DNA from: Megascapheus bottae
Taxonomy: Eukaryota; Chordata; Mammalia; Rodentia; Geomyidae
DNA: 64,000 nt
NCBI GenBank assembly: GCA_024803745.1
Contig: JANJXV010000040.1
Coordinates: 1,431,414 to 1,495,413 of the forward strand
Direction of reading: 5' to 3'
A program made the translations under genes and the position numbers. Shown here piece by piece: positions 21,083 to 32,400 of the stretch; positions within the stretch are counted from its first letter, which is position 1, and each line of letters opens with the position of its first letter. The notes beneath the pieces were generated by a model that ran no database searches, was not told the DNA's origin, and saw only the letters and a program-made list of their open reading frames with translations.

Positions 21083-21872
21083 AAAGGAAGGGAGAGATGA
21101 GGTCTGTGTCTCCCTTTAGATCAGAACTACATAAGCCATGCCATCTCAGGTCTCCCCAGCTGTCTCCACTCTGGATTGGAGAGAGGCAGCCAAGGCCAGG
21201 TTGGAGTCGGGGAGAGAGCAGAACGTTCACTGTGGTCCCTGCCTGCCTCTGTCCTGTGTCCCCCGTGACATTGCCTATGGCTGGACAGCCATCCGCCCTA
21301 TTGCAATCCAGAGGCCTGGAGGTGGCTTCTCTTGTCCGGCTGGAGACCGCCTCCTCCCGCACTGACAGACCCACCCGTCAAGGCCAAGATGGATGGCCTG
21401 GAGCGCAGGCCGCTGGCTGCATTTGTGGTTTCCGTTCTCCCCGAGGTTCATTCCGGGGTCTCCCAGCACTTTAGCAAATGAACTGCTATAATTCCACCGG
21501 AAGAACTTGCCACGGCGGCTCCCCCGGGCTCTCTGGCTCGCTTAGAAGACTCTGCTAGCAGTGCTGGGAGACGTGGGGTGGATGGCTCCAGGCAGGGCAG
21601 GGAGAAAAAGGTTAGTTCTGCTGCTAAGCACACCACCTCAGCAGACCTGGGGCACCCACTCTGCCCCAACGGTCTCCTGAAAGCAGAGACCGGTTCTTCT
21701 ATGGCTGGGCTCTCACAGTGGGTCACTGTGGGCCCCTCAGAGGCAGCCATAACCCATCAGGTTCTCTGGTTACGGGATGCCACTCCAAAACCCAACTGAC
21801 TTAAAACAATAGCCGGTTCTGGTAACTGTGAGTGAGCAGACATGTACTGGAAAGAGCCATTAAAAAAAGGGA
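21083..21872. other. Unique intergenic DNA
   Basis: 790 bases with no repeats. Short open frames resemble no protein that I know. Confidence 0.55.
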
Positions 21873-22068
21873 GGGCAGGGGTGTGGCCTAGTGGTGGAGT
21901 GCTTGCCTAGCATGCACGAAGACCCGGGTTCGATTCCTCAGTACCACATACATAGAGAAAAAGCCAGAAGTGGTGCTGAGGCTCAAGTGGTAGAGCTCTA
22001 GCCTTGAGAAAACCCAAGGACAGTGCTCAGGCCCTGAGTTCAAGCCCCAGGACTGGCAAAAAATAAAT
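21873..22068 (+). mobile_element. SINE, dimeric tRNA type
   Basis: First half GTGCTTGCCTAGCATGCACG and GGTTCGATTCCTCAGTACC. Second half GGCTCAAGTGGTAGAGCTCT and GAGTTCAAGCCCCAGGACTG. A-rich tail. Confidence 0.95.
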
Positions 22069-22097
22069 ACACAACTGTTCTTCAGGGAATACCTCCA

Positions 22098-22346
22098 ATA
22101 CAGAGACAGACACACACAGACACATTCAAACACACACACACCCAGACACAGACATACACAGAGACAGGCACAGACACACACTGATGCACAAACACACAGA
22201 GACACAAACAGACACACACAGAGACACACACATAGACACAGAAAGAGACACAGAGACACACACTCAGGCATACACACACCTACACCAAGAGACACATGGG
22301 TGGACACACAGACATAGAGAGACACGCACACACAGACACCTGTGCA
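22098..22346 (+). repeat. Cryptically simple ACACAGAC repeat
   Basis: About 250 bases of CA and GACACA words with no fixed period. Confidence 0.9.
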
Positions 22347-22512
22347 TGTGTCAGGATCTGGGGGGTTTTCTCCTGGGATGTCAGTTTGTCCTCTGAGATT
22401 CTGCACCCCTGCCCTGTCTCTTCCCTCTCAAGCATAAATACTCTTGGGAGATTTGTTGGTGATAACTCGGGTTCAGAAATCCTTCAGTCCATCCTGGTAT
22501 TTTGTCTCCAAA

Positions 22513-22514
<2 letters not shown>

Positions 22515-22562
<48 letters not shown>
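22515..22562 (+). repeat. (CA)n microsatellite
   Basis: About 23 units. Confidence 0.97.
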
Positions 22563-22564
<2 letters not shown>

Positions 22565-23017
22565 GACACGTGCCTGGGTGGAGATGGGACTCCCCCTTCT
22601 GGTGGGCACCCCAGCCTTCCAGCTCCATGGCACAAAGCTGCCTGACAGAGAGGCCTGGGGCTCTGACTTCTTCCCCATCTAAAGGAGAAATGGCCGTGGC
22701 TTTGCCTCTGATGGTTAGTGAGCAGAAATCCTTCCACAAAGGATGCCCACAGACGACCCCAAGAACAGAGTTCTCATCTCCCTCACCACCACTCCCCACC
22801 TCGCCAGCCTCTCCCCTAACTCAGTGTTAGACCAACATAAAAGGGCAGAGTGCTGGCTGATTGTTCTGCCTCTGGACTCAGTTTCCCCACTCTGCCAACG
22901 CCTGTCCCCCTAACCCTACTTCCCTTCTTCTGACCCTCCTTCCTACTTCTTCTCTTCGGCTGTCAGAACGGCCTAAAGAATACAAACCTTCCTCTCCACC
23001 TAAAAGTTCTCTGTGAC
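22563..23017. other. Unique intergenic DNA
   Basis: No repeat or gene recognised. Confidence 0.5.
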
Positions 23018-23175
23018 CACTGGGAGTGTGGCCTAGTGGTTAAAGTGCTTGCCTAGCATGCACGAAGACCCGGGTTCGATTCCTCGGTACCACGGACATA
23101 GAAAAAGCCACAAGTGGTGCTGTGGCTCAAGTGGTAGAGCTCTAGCCTTGAGGAAAACCTGTGGACAATGCTCAG
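23018..23175 (+). mobile_element. SINE, dimeric tRNA type, 3' truncated
   Basis: Intact first half. The second half stops after GTGGACAATGCTCAG. Confidence 0.9.
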
Positions 23176-23620
23176 ACGCTGCCTCCAGGCCTGCCACAGC
23201 CCTGGCTCCCCTCGCCACCCCCCCCCCCGGCACACACTCCCTCCTCTCCGTCCCCAGAGCTTCCTGAGCCCCTCTAATCCCCCCTTCTCCCAGCTGGACC
23301 ACCAGGGATGCCCTCACTCCCATCGGTCCAGCTCATTCCGTCAACCCACACTGTTTGTCTGCCTGTCCATCCTGCACATGTGGAAAACACGCAGACCCAC
23401 TCACGGGGCATAGACTCGCTGATTTCCACACCGCCATTCCCTGGGCCTGAGGAAGGCCTTTCACCATAGACGTTGTGTCTGAACCCTGGCTCTCTCTGCC
23501 ATGCCTTTTGGGTCACTGCCCTGAGGAAAGGTTAGATATGGAGGGGAAAGCAAAATGGACCTTCCCTGCTAACAAAAGAAAGAAGGAGACCGAGAGAGGA
23601 AGGGAGGGAGGGAGAGAACA
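23176..23620. other. Unique intergenic DNA
   Basis: Unique, with a poly-C run near 23220 and a GGGA run near 23605. No gene seen. Confidence 0.5.
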
Positions 23621-23848
23621 GGGTCAGGCACGAATGGCTCACACCTATCATCCCAGCTACTCAGGAGGCTGAGATCTGAGGATCGGGGTTCAAAGCCAGC
23701 CTGGGCACAAAACTCTGTGAGAATCTCATCTCCAATGAACCACCAGAAAAGCAGAAGTAGAGCTGTGGCTCAAGTGGTAGAGGGCCAGCCTTGAGCTGAA
23801 GAGCTCAGGGACAGCGCCCAGACCCTGAGTTCAAGCCCCATGACATGA
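23621..23848 (+). mobile_element. SINE, 7SL/tRNA chimera
   Basis: Near-complete. GGACAGCGCC is exact at 23809-23818. A poly-G run follows at about 23850-23862. Confidence 0.93.
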
Positions 23849-23862
23849 CGGGGGGGGGGGGG

Positions 23863-24654
23863 GAGGAAAGGTCCTTAAGTGTTGCCTGGTAAATATTTTT
23901 TTAGACTTTAAGGGCTTGTGGGTTGCGATGATCAAAAAGCCAAGATTCCCCATCCTGGCCCTGGAAAAAAAAAAAACAAGTTAAGAAATATACAAAAATA
24001 GGTGGGTGGCCCCTTAGCCACATATCTGCCCCATAGCAGATGGGGGGGAGCTGAGAATTAGAGGCCACGTAGCTTGGTGACACCTTTGTAAAAGTGACTT
24101 ACGTGGCTGGTTCTTGCACGCCAGTTCACACCCACAGACGGCCGGTAAAGTTTTGGGGTGGGGAGAGAGAGTTGTGGTGACTCCATGAGTCAAAGGCTTT
24201 GCGGACAAAACCCAGGCTGTGTGAGAGCCAAGCAAACCCCCAAACCGAAGCCAGTGCAGGCACCGTGCATGCAGGGGGGACAGCTAGGAGGTGGTGCAAG
24301 AAGGCTGGAGTGGGGTCTGGGGCTCAGGCCTTTGTCACACTGGTTGCGCTGGGCACGCCTGTGTCCGGGCCCTTCTCGAAGCTCAGCTCGTTCCCCGGAG
24401 CCCCCACCAAGGACTCACATATCCCCCGGGAAGCGGACTCCTTTAGGGTTAGGGGCCCAGAGAGTAGGGAAAGGCTGTGTTCTCTCGCTGAAGGGGCTGC
24501 CTGGGTCTCCCCCTCTTCTCTTCATCCGGACAGGTGCAGATGGCACCTGTTTATGTGGGTCTAGTTCTCCTTCACTGTCAAGATTCTCCCTCTTGTGTTC
24601 CCTCTTCTAGCGTTCGTCAGTGTTTCCCTGGCACGGATGCAAAGGGAAGCTCTT

Positions 24655-24657
<3 letters not shown>
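23863..24657. other. Unique intergenic DNA
   Basis: About 800 bases without repeats. No exon-like signal recognised. Confidence 0.55.

Positions 24658-24716
<59 letters not shown>
24658..24716 (-). repeat. (TC)n microsatellite
   Basis: About 29 units, followed by (CA)n at 24721-24754. Confidence 0.97.
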
Positions 24717-24717
<1 letters not shown>

Positions 24718-24896
24718 CGTGCACACACACACACTCACATACACACACACACAATGCAGGTACACAGTTTCGTTTGTTGCGGCCGCACAAGGAAAATGGC
24801 AGTGTGGTTACTTCTTCTTGGGACGCTCAGGGCAAGCTGCAGGCCAGAGTCTCGTTCCAGGCTGCTCAAGCATTAATGGCTCTGTGGTTTCTGACA

Positions 24897-24932
24897 AATT
24901 TCCTTCCTTCCTTCCTTCCTTCCTTCCTTCCC
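24897..24932 (-). repeat. (TTCC)n microsatellite
   Basis: About 9 units. Confidence 0.9.
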
Positions 24933-24956
24933 TTTGGTATTGTGCAACCTTTCAAG

Positions 24957-25175
24957 GAGGGGGGAGGGGAGCGAGAAAGAGGGAGGGAGGGAGAAGGAGG
25001 AAGAGGAGGAGGGAGATGAAGGAAAGAGAAGGGATGTCTGGGCAGAACATATGTGGAGAGAGAAAGGAAGAGGAGAGGGGACAGGAAGGGAGGGAAGGAA
25101 GGAAGGAAGGGGGAGAAAGGGAGGAGGAGGAGGAGGAGGAGGAGGAGGAGGAGGAGGAGGAGGAGGAGGAGGAGG
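24957..25175 (+). repeat. Polypurine tract with (GGA)n
   Basis: Mixed GGGAGA/GGAAG sequence. Pure GGA triplets at about 25122-25174. Confidence 0.95.
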
Positions 25176-25216
25176 GGAGATATAGGGGTGGGGAAGGACG
25201 GAACAGAACAGAACAG

Positions 25217-25421
25217 TCAGGCGCCCGGGCTCACACCTGTCATCTCAGCTACTCAGGAGGCTGGGATGTGAGGATCGCAGTTCAAAGCCAGCCTGGCCAG
25301 GAAAGTCCTTAATATTCTTATTTCCAGTTTACTACCAAAAAGCCAGACGTGGAGCTGTGGCTCACGGTGACACAAAAGTTCAGAGACAGCACCCAGGCCC
25401 TGAGTGCAAACCCTGGGACAG
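25217..25421 (+). mobile_element. SINE, 7SL/tRNA chimera with shortened body
   Basis: Full head. The body lacks the CAAGTGGTAGAGC part. The tail runs into (GGAA)n. Confidence 0.85.
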
Positions 25422-25634
25422 GAAGGAAGGAAGGAAGGAAGGAAGGAAGGAAGGAAGGAAGGAAGGAAGGAAGGAAGGAAGGAAGGAAGGAAAAGAAGGG
25501 GAAGAGAGGAAGCAAGGAAGGAAGGAGGGAGGGAGGGAGGTAAAAAAGGGAGGGAGAGAGGAAGAGAGGGAGGGAGGGAGATGGAAGGAAGGAGGAAGGG
25601 AGGGAAAGAGGGAGGGAGGGAGGGAGAAAGGCAG
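25422..25634 (+). repeat. (GGAA)n/(GGGA)n polypurine tract
   Basis: About 17 GGAA units at 25422-25490, then mixed purines. Tandem GGAA is an ETS-type binding word, but here it is probably a SINE-tail expansion. Confidence 0.95.
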
Positions 25635-25774
25635 AGCCACAGACGTGGTCCCCTCAGGAAAGTGGAGTTATCCAAACCATGGCAGACAGCCCCGGAACCC
25701 TGGCCAGCCAACCTCTAAGTGAACAAAGCAGACACAAGAAGATGCCAGCCGGGAACAAAGGAGGTCTATGTAAT

Positions 25775-25812
25775 AACAACAACAACAACAATAATAATAA
25801 TAACAACAACAA
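25775..25812 (+). repeat. (AAC)n/(AAT)n triplet run
   Basis: AAC, AAT, then AAC triplets. Confidence 0.95.
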
Positions 25813-26240
25813 AGAAGGAGCACCCAACAATGACCTTCGCTTGACTTTGAAAAACCTATATACGTGCTGGGCAGAGGGAGGGGCCAGGAGTATTCAGAAC
25901 GTCTTCTAACACAGGTGTGATGACTGCCAGGTGTGAGTGCAGGTGTGAGTGCAGGTGTGAGTGCAGGTGTGATGACAGGTGTGAGTGGAGGTGTGATGAC
26001 AGGTGTGAGTGCAGGTGTGATGACAGGTGTGAGTGCAGGTGTGAGGACAGGTGTGAGTGGAGGTGTGATGACAGGTGTGAGTGCAGGTGTGATGACAGGT
26101 GTGAGTGCAGGTGTGATGACAGGTGTGAGTGGAGGTGTGATGACAGGTGTGAGTGCAGGTGTGATGACAGGTGTGAGTGCAGGTGTGATGACAGGTGTGA
26201 GTGCAGGTGTGATGACAGGTGTGATGACAGGTGTGAGTGC

Positions 26241-27164
26241 AGGTGTGAGGACAGGTGGGATGACAGGTATGAGTGCAGGTGTGAGTGCAGGTGTGATGAC
26301 AGGTGTGATGACAGGTGTGAGTGCAGGTGTGAGGACAGGTGGGATGACAGGTATGAGTGCAGGTGTGAGTGCAGGTGTGATGACAGGTGTGATGATAGGT
26401 GTGAGTGCAGGTGTGAGGACAGGTGGGATGACAGGTGTGAGTGCAGGTGTGAGTGCAGGTGTGATGACAGGTGTGATGACAGGTGTGAGTGCAGGTGTGA
26501 GGACAGGTGGGATGACAGGTATGAGTGCAGGTGTGAGTGCAGGTGTGATGACAGGTGTGATGACAGGTGTGAGTGCAGGTGTGAGGACAGGTGGGATGAC
26601 AGGTATGAGTGCAGGTGTGAGTGCAGGTGTGATGACAGGTGTGATGATAGGTGTGAGTGCAGGTGTGAGGACAGGTGGGATGACAGGTGTGAGTGCAGGT
26701 GTGAGTGCAGGTGTGATGACAGGTGTGATGACAGGTGTGAGTGCAGGTGTGATGACAGGTGTGATGACAGGTGTGATGACAGGTGGGATGACAGGTATGA
26801 TGACAGGTGTGATGATAGGTGTGAGTGCAGGTGTGATGACAGGTGTGAGTACAGGTGTGAGTGCAGGTGTGAGTGCAGGTGTGATGACAGGTGTGATGAC
26901 AGGTGTGAGTGCAGGTGTGAGGACAGGTGGGATGACAGGTATGAGTGCAGGTGTGAGTGCAGGTGTGATGACAGGTGTGATGACAGGTGTGAGTGCAGGT
27001 GTGAGGACAGGTGGGATGACAGGTATGAGTGCAGGTGTGAGTGCAGGTGTGATGACAGGTGTGATGATAGGTGTGAGTGCAGGTGTGAGGACAGGTGGGA
27101 TGACAGGTGTGAGTGCAGGTGTGAGTGCAGGTGTGATGACAGGTGTAAGTGCAGGTGTGATGAC
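26241..27164 (+). repeat. Higher-order repeats of 84 and 252 bp inside the minisatellite
   Basis: The marker unit AGGTGTGAGGAC recurs every 84 bases at 26241, 26325, 26409, 26493, 26577 and 26661, and again in phase at 26913, 26997 and 27081. Every third 84-mer carries the same variants (TATGAGTGC lost, GATGAT present or absent), giving a 252-base super-unit present three times. Confidence 0.85.
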
Positions 27165-29028
27165 AGGTGTGATGACAGGTGTGATGACAGGTGGGATGAC
27201 AGGTATGATGACAGGTGTGATGACAGGTGTGAGTGCAGGTGTGATGACAGGTGTGAGTGCAGGTGTGATGACAGGTGTGATGACAGGTGTGATGACAGGT
27301 GGGATGACAGGTATGATGACAGGTGTGATGACAGGTGTGAGTGCAGGTGTGATGACAGGTGGGATGACAGGTGTGATGACAGGTGTGAGTGCGGGTATGA
27401 TGACAGGTGTGAGTGCAGGTGTGAGTGGAGGTGTGATGACAGGTGTGAGTGCAGGTGTGATGACAGGTGTGATGACAGGTGTGATGACAGGTGTGAGTGC
27501 AGGTGTGATGACAGGTGTGAGTGGAGGTGTGATGACAGGTGTGAGTGCAGGTGTGAGTGCAGGTGTGATGACAGGTGTGAGTGCAGGTGTGATGACAGGT
27601 GTGATGACAGGTGTGAGTGCAGGTGTGATGACAGGTGTGAGTGCAGGTGTGATGACAGGTGTGAGTGCAGGTGGGATGACAGGTGTGAATGCAGGTGTGA
27701 TGACAGGTGTGATGACTGACAGGTGTGAGTGCAGGTGTGATGACAGGTGTGAGTGCAGGTGTGATGGCAGGTGTGAGTGCAGGTGTGAGTGCAGGTGGGA
27801 TGACAGGTGTGAGTGGAGGAGTGATGACAGGTGTGATGACAGGTGTGAGTGCAGGTGTGATGACAGGTGTGATGACAGGTGTGATGACAGGTGTGAGTGC
27901 AGGTGGGATGACAGGTGTGATGACAGGTGTGAGTTCAGGTGTGATGACAGGTGTGAGTGCAGGTGTGATGACAGGTGTGAGTGCAGGTGTGATGACAGGT
28001 GTGAGTGCAGGTGTGATGACAGGTGTGAGTGCAGGTGTGAGTGCAGGTGTGAGTGCAGGTGTGATGACAGGTGTGAGTGCAGGTGTGATGACAGGTGTGA
28101 GTGCAGGTGTGATGACAGGTGTGAGTGCAGGTGTGATGACAGGTGTGAGTGCAGGTGTGAGTGCAGGTGGGATGTCAGGTGTGAGTGCAGGTGTGATGAC
28201 AGGTGTGAGTGCAGGTGTGATGACAGGTGTGATGACAGGTGTGAGTGCAGGTGGGATGTCAGGTGTGAGTGCAGGTGGGATGACAGGTGTGATGACAGTT
28301 GTGAGTGCAGGTGTGATGACAGATGGGATGACAGGTGTGAGTGCAGGTGTGAGTGCAGGTGTGATGACAGGTGTGAGTGCAGGTGTGATGACAGGTGTGA
28401 GTGCAGGTGTGATGACAGGTGGGATGACAGGTGTGATGATAGGTGTGAGTGCAGGTGTGATGACAGGTGTGAGTGCAGGTGTGAGTGGAGGTGTGATGAC
28501 AGGTGTGAGTGCAGGTGTGATGACAGGTGTGAGTGGAGGTGTGATGACAGGTGTGATGACAGGTGTGAGTGCAGGTGTGATGACAGGTGTGAGTGCAGGT
28601 GTGATGACAGGTGGGATGACAGGTGTGAGTGCAGGTGTGATGACAGGTATGAGTGCAGGTGTGATGGCAGGTGTGAGTGCAGGTGTGATGACAGGTGTGA
28701 GTGCAGGTGGGATGACAGGTGTGATGACAGGTGTGAGTGCAGGTGTGATGACAGATGGGATGACAGGTGTGATGACAGGTGTGAGTGGAGGTGTGATGAC
28801 AATTGTGAGTGCAGGTGTGATGACAGATGGGATGACAGGTGTGATGACAGGTGTGAGTGGAGGTGTGATGACAATTGTGAGTGCAGGTGTGATGACAGAT
28901 GGGATGACAGGTGTGATGACAGGTGTGAGTGCAGGTGTGATGACAGGTGTGATGACAGGTATGAGTGCAGGTGGGATGACAGGTGTGAGTGCAGGTGGGA
29001 TGACAGGTGTGAGTGCAGGTGGGATGAC

Positions 29029-30780
29029 AGGTGTGATGACAGTTGTGAGTGCAGGTGTGATGACAGGTGTGAGTGGAGGTGTGATGACAGGTGTGAGTGC
29101 AGGTGTGATGACAGGTATGAGTGCAGGTGTGAGTGCAGGTGTGATGACACGTGTGAGTGCAGGTGTGATGGCAGGTGTGAGTGCAGGTGTGATGACAGGT
29201 GTGAGTGCAGGTGGGATGACAGGTGTGATGACAGGTGTGAGTGCAGGTGTGATGACAGATGGGATGACAGGTGTGATGACAGGTGTGAGTGGAGGTGTGA
29301 TGACAATTGTGAGTGCAGGTGTGATGACAGATGGGATGACAGGTGTGATGACAGGTGTGAGTGGAGGTGTGATGACAATTGTGAGTGCAGGTTTGATGAC
29401 AGGTGTGAGTGCAGGTGTGATGACAGGTGTGATGACAGGTGTGAGTGCAGGTGGGATGACAGGTGTGAGTGCAGGTGTGATGACAGGTGTGATGACAGGT
29501 GTGAGTGCAGGTGTGATGACAGGTGTGAGTGCAGGTGTGATGACAGGTGTGATGACAGGCGGGATGACAGGTGTGAGTGCAGGGGGGATGACAGGTGTGA
29601 GTGCTGGTGTAAGTGCAGGTGTGATGACAGGTGTGAGTGCAGGTGTGATGACAGGTGTGATGACAGGTGTGATGACAGGCGGGATGACAGGTGTGAGTGC
29701 AGGTGGGATGACAGGTGTGAGTGCTGGTGTAAGTGCAGGTGTGATGACAGGTGTGTTGACAGGCGGGATGACAGGTGTGATGACAGGTGTGAGTGCAGGT
29801 GGGATGACAGGTGTGATGACAGGTGTGAGTGCAGGTGTGATGACAGGTGTGAGTGCAGGTGTGATGACAGGTGTGAGTGCAGGTGTGATGACAGGTGTGA
29901 GTGCAGGTGTGATGACAGGTGTGATGATAGGTGTGAGTGCAGGTGTGATGACAGGTGTGATGACTGGTGTGAGTGCAGGTGGGATGACAGGTGTGATGAC
30001 AGGTGTGAGTGCAGGTGTGATGACAGTTGTGAGTGCAGGTGTGATGACAGGTGTGAGTGGAGGTGTGATGACAGGTGTGAGTGCAGGTGTGATGACAGGT
30101 ATGAGTGCAGGTGTGAGTGCAGGTGTGATGACAGGTGTGAGTGCAGGTGTGATGGCAGGTGTGAGTGCAGGTGTGATGACAGGTGTGAGTGCAGGTGGGA
30201 TGACAGGTGTGATGACAGGTGTGAGTGCAGGTGTGATGACAGATGGGATGACAGGTGTGATGACAGGTGTGAGTGGAGGTGTGATGACAATTGTGAGTGC
30301 AGGTGTGATGACAGATGGGATGACAGGTGTGATGACAGGTGTGAGTGGAGGTGTGATGACAATTGTGAGTGCAGGTTTGATGACAGGTGTGAGTGCAGGT
30401 GTGATGACAGGTGTGATGACAGGTGTGAGTGCAGGTGGGATGACAGGTGTGAGTGCAGGTGTGATGACAGGTGTGATGACAGGTGTGAGTGCAGGTGTGA
30501 TGACAGGTGTGAGTGCAGGTGTGATGACAGGTGTGATGACAGGCGGGATGACAGGTGTGAGTGCAGGGGGGATGACAGGTGTGAGTGCTGGTGTAAGTGC
30601 AGGTGTGATGACAGGTGTGAGTGCAGGTGTGATGACAGGTGTGATGACAGGTGTGATGACAGGCGGGATGACAGGTGTGAGTGCAGGTGGGATGACAGGT
30701 GTGAGTGCTGGTGTAAGTGCAGGTGTGATGACAGGTGTGTTGACAGGCGGGATGACAGGTGTGATGACAGGTGTGAGTGC
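29029..30780 (+). repeat. 984-bp tandem duplication inside the minisatellite
   Basis: Rare variants repeat exactly 984 bases (82 units) apart: AGTTGTGAGTGC at 29041/30025, GTTTGATGAC at 29391/30375, AGGGGGGATGAC at 29581/30565, GTGCTGGTGTAAGTGC at 29601/30585 and GTGTGTTGAC at 29751/30735. Few differences separate the copies, so the duplication is recent. A 180-base duplication follows (TGGTGTGAGTGC at 30925 and 31105). Confidence 0.85.
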
Positions 30781-31368
30781 AGGTGTGAGTGCAGGTGTGA
30801 TGACAGGTGTGAGTGCAGGTGTGATGACAGGTGTGAGTGCAGGTGTGATGACAGGTGTGAGTGCAGGTGTGATGACAGGTGTGATGACAGGTGTGAGTGC
30901 AGGTGTGATGACAGGTGTGATGACTGGTGTGAGTGCAGGTGGGATGACAGGTGTGATGACAGGTGTGAGTGCAGGTGTGATGACAGGTGTGAGTGCAGGT
31001 GTGATGACAGGTGTGAGTGCAGGTGTGATGACAGGTGTGAGTGCAGGTGTGATGACAGGTGTGATGACAGGTGTGAGTGCAGGTGTGATGACAGGTGTGA
31101 TGACTGGTGTGAGTGCAGGTGGGATGACAGGTGTGATGACAGGTGTGAGTGCAGGTGTGATGACAGGTGTGAGTGCAGGTGTGATGACAGGTGTGAGTGC
31201 AGGTGTGATGACAGGTGTGATGACAGGTGTGAGTGCAGGTGTGATGACAGGTGTGATGACAGGTGTGAGTGCAGGTGTGATGACAGGTGTGAGTGCAGGT
31301 GTGATGACAGGTGTGAGTGCAGGTGTGATGACAGGTGTGATGACAGGTGTGAGTGCAGGTGGGATGAC

Positions 31369-31721
31369 AGGCGGATGGCAGGGTGGCGGCAGGCGTGGTG
31401 TGAGGCAGGCGGGAAGGTGAAGTGTGAAGTTCTGCCTCGGGTCTTCTCCGGCCAGGACAGCGTGGACAGTGACGCTGACCTCCATGAGGGGGTTGTAAGG
31501 TCACCCACTGCTCTCACCAGTCACCTCCAGACCCCACACCCCGCCTACCCCCCCTTCGTGGCCTGGCGCCCGTGGGACACAGGAAGCTCAGTCCCCGGTC
31601 TGGTGGCGTGGGGCCATCCTGCCCCGTGCTCAGAGTCTGTGAGACCAGGGCTGCAGGGACATCAGCACCGACATTTTCGATGCTTGACCTCTGCTCATTA
31701 GACAGCATAGGCACTGTTCTT
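31369..31721. other. Unique DNA right of the minisatellite
   Basis: Degenerate minisatellite for about 50 bases, then unique GC-rich sequence. No gene seen. Confidence 0.55.
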
Positions 31722-31976
31722 TCATGAAGAAGAAGGAGGAGGAGGAGGAAGAGGAGGAGGAGGTGGAGGAAGAAGGGAAGAGAAGGAGGAGGAAGAGGAG
31801 AAGGATGAGAAGGAAGAAGAGGAGGGAAGAAGAGGAAGAAAAGGAAGGAAGAGGAGGAGAAGGAGGAGGAGGAGGGAGAGAAAGAGGAGGAGAAGGAGAA
31901 GGAGAAGGAGAAGGAGAAGGAGAAGGAGAAGGAGAAGGAGAAGGAGAAGGAGAAGGAGAAGGAGAAGGAGAAGGAA
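31722..31976 (+). repeat. Polypurine tract ending in (GGAGAA)n
   Basis: Nearly pure A/G. Regular GAGAAG hexamers at about 31888-31974. Confidence 0.97.
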
Positions 31977-31987
31977 TGGTTGAGGCC

Positions 31988-32168
31988 AGGAGTCTGGCCT
32001 AGTGGTTAAAGTGCTTGCCTAGCAGGCACGAAGACCCGGGTTCGATTCCTCGGCACCACATACATAGAAAAAGCCACAAGTGGCGTTGTGGCTCAAGTGG
32101 TAGAGCTCCAGCCTTGAGAAAGTCCAAGGACAGTGCTCAGGCCCTGAGCTCAAGCCCAGGCCTGGCCC
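31988..32168 (+). mobile_element. SINE, dimeric tRNA type
   Basis: Complete copy. AGTGGTTAAAGTGCTTGCCT and GTGGCTCAAGTGGTAGAGCT mark the two halves. Confidence 0.95.
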
Positions 32169-32283
32169 CCCCCAAAAAAATGGCTGTTTTATTTTTTATC
32201 TTTCCCTGTGTTTGCCTCTACCTGGGTCTCTGGCGAAGCTAAAATCATTTTTCTAAGGGTAGAAATCAGTTTCCCTCTTGTTC

Positions 32284-32400
32284 TCTCTCTGTCCTTCCTT
32301 CCTTCTCTCCCTCTCCCTCCCTCCCTCTCTCTCTCTTGCCCCTCCCTCTCTCTCTCTTGCCCCTCCCTCTCTCTCTTCCCCCTCCCTCTGTCTCTCCTCT
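32284..32400 (-). repeat. Polypyrimidine CTCC/CCCT tract
   Basis: TCTCTCTTGCCCCTCCC is repeated with a period of about 24 bases. Confidence 0.9.

Larger units (their letters stand above)
25913..31368 (+). repeat. 5.5-kb minisatellite of 12-bp units (AGGTGTGAGTGC / AGGTGTGATGAC)
   Basis: About 454 tandem 12-base units. Two main types differ in the last part (GAGTGC or GATGAC). Variants include AGGTGGGATGAC, AGGTATGAGTGC, AGGTGTGAGGAC, AGGTGTGAGTGG, AGGCGGGATGAC and TGGTGTGAGTGC. Two 4-base slips break the register: TGCC at 25925-25928 and TGAC near 27717-27720. Because 12 is a multiple of 3, five of the six frames stay open for up to 5.8 kb; codon content is only the unit repeated (such as TPVITPAL or RCDDRCEC), so these are not genes. 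Most units contain AGGTGTGA (T-box half-site) overlapped by CAGGTG (E-box). Beyond 31368 the units decay into GGCGGCAGGCGTGG-type sequence. Confidence 0.98.

Noticed and set aside
21097..21474. 125-codon frame in unique DNA
   Set aside because: No recognisable domain, atypical composition, overlapping frames on the other strand of similar length, and no exon signals.
21873..22068. tRNA genes (A-box TGGCTCAAGTGG and B-box GTTCAAGCCCC words)
   Set aside because: These are internal promoter remnants of SINEs found about fifty times with diverged arms and A-rich tails; none folds as an intact tRNA by eye.
25422..25490. Functional GGAA enhancer for ETS factors
   Set aside because: Simple expansion at a SINE tail, one of several similar runs in the window; nothing singles it out.
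25913..31368. CRISPR array or bacterial-type repeat
   Set aside because: There are no unique spacers between units and the context is mammalian.
25668..31701. Open frames of 1081-1949 codons on both strands over the minisatellite
   Set aside because: They arise because the repeat unit is 12 bp (a multiple of three) and five of its six frames lack a stop. The predicted proteins are only the unit repeated, on both strands at once, with no splice or start context.
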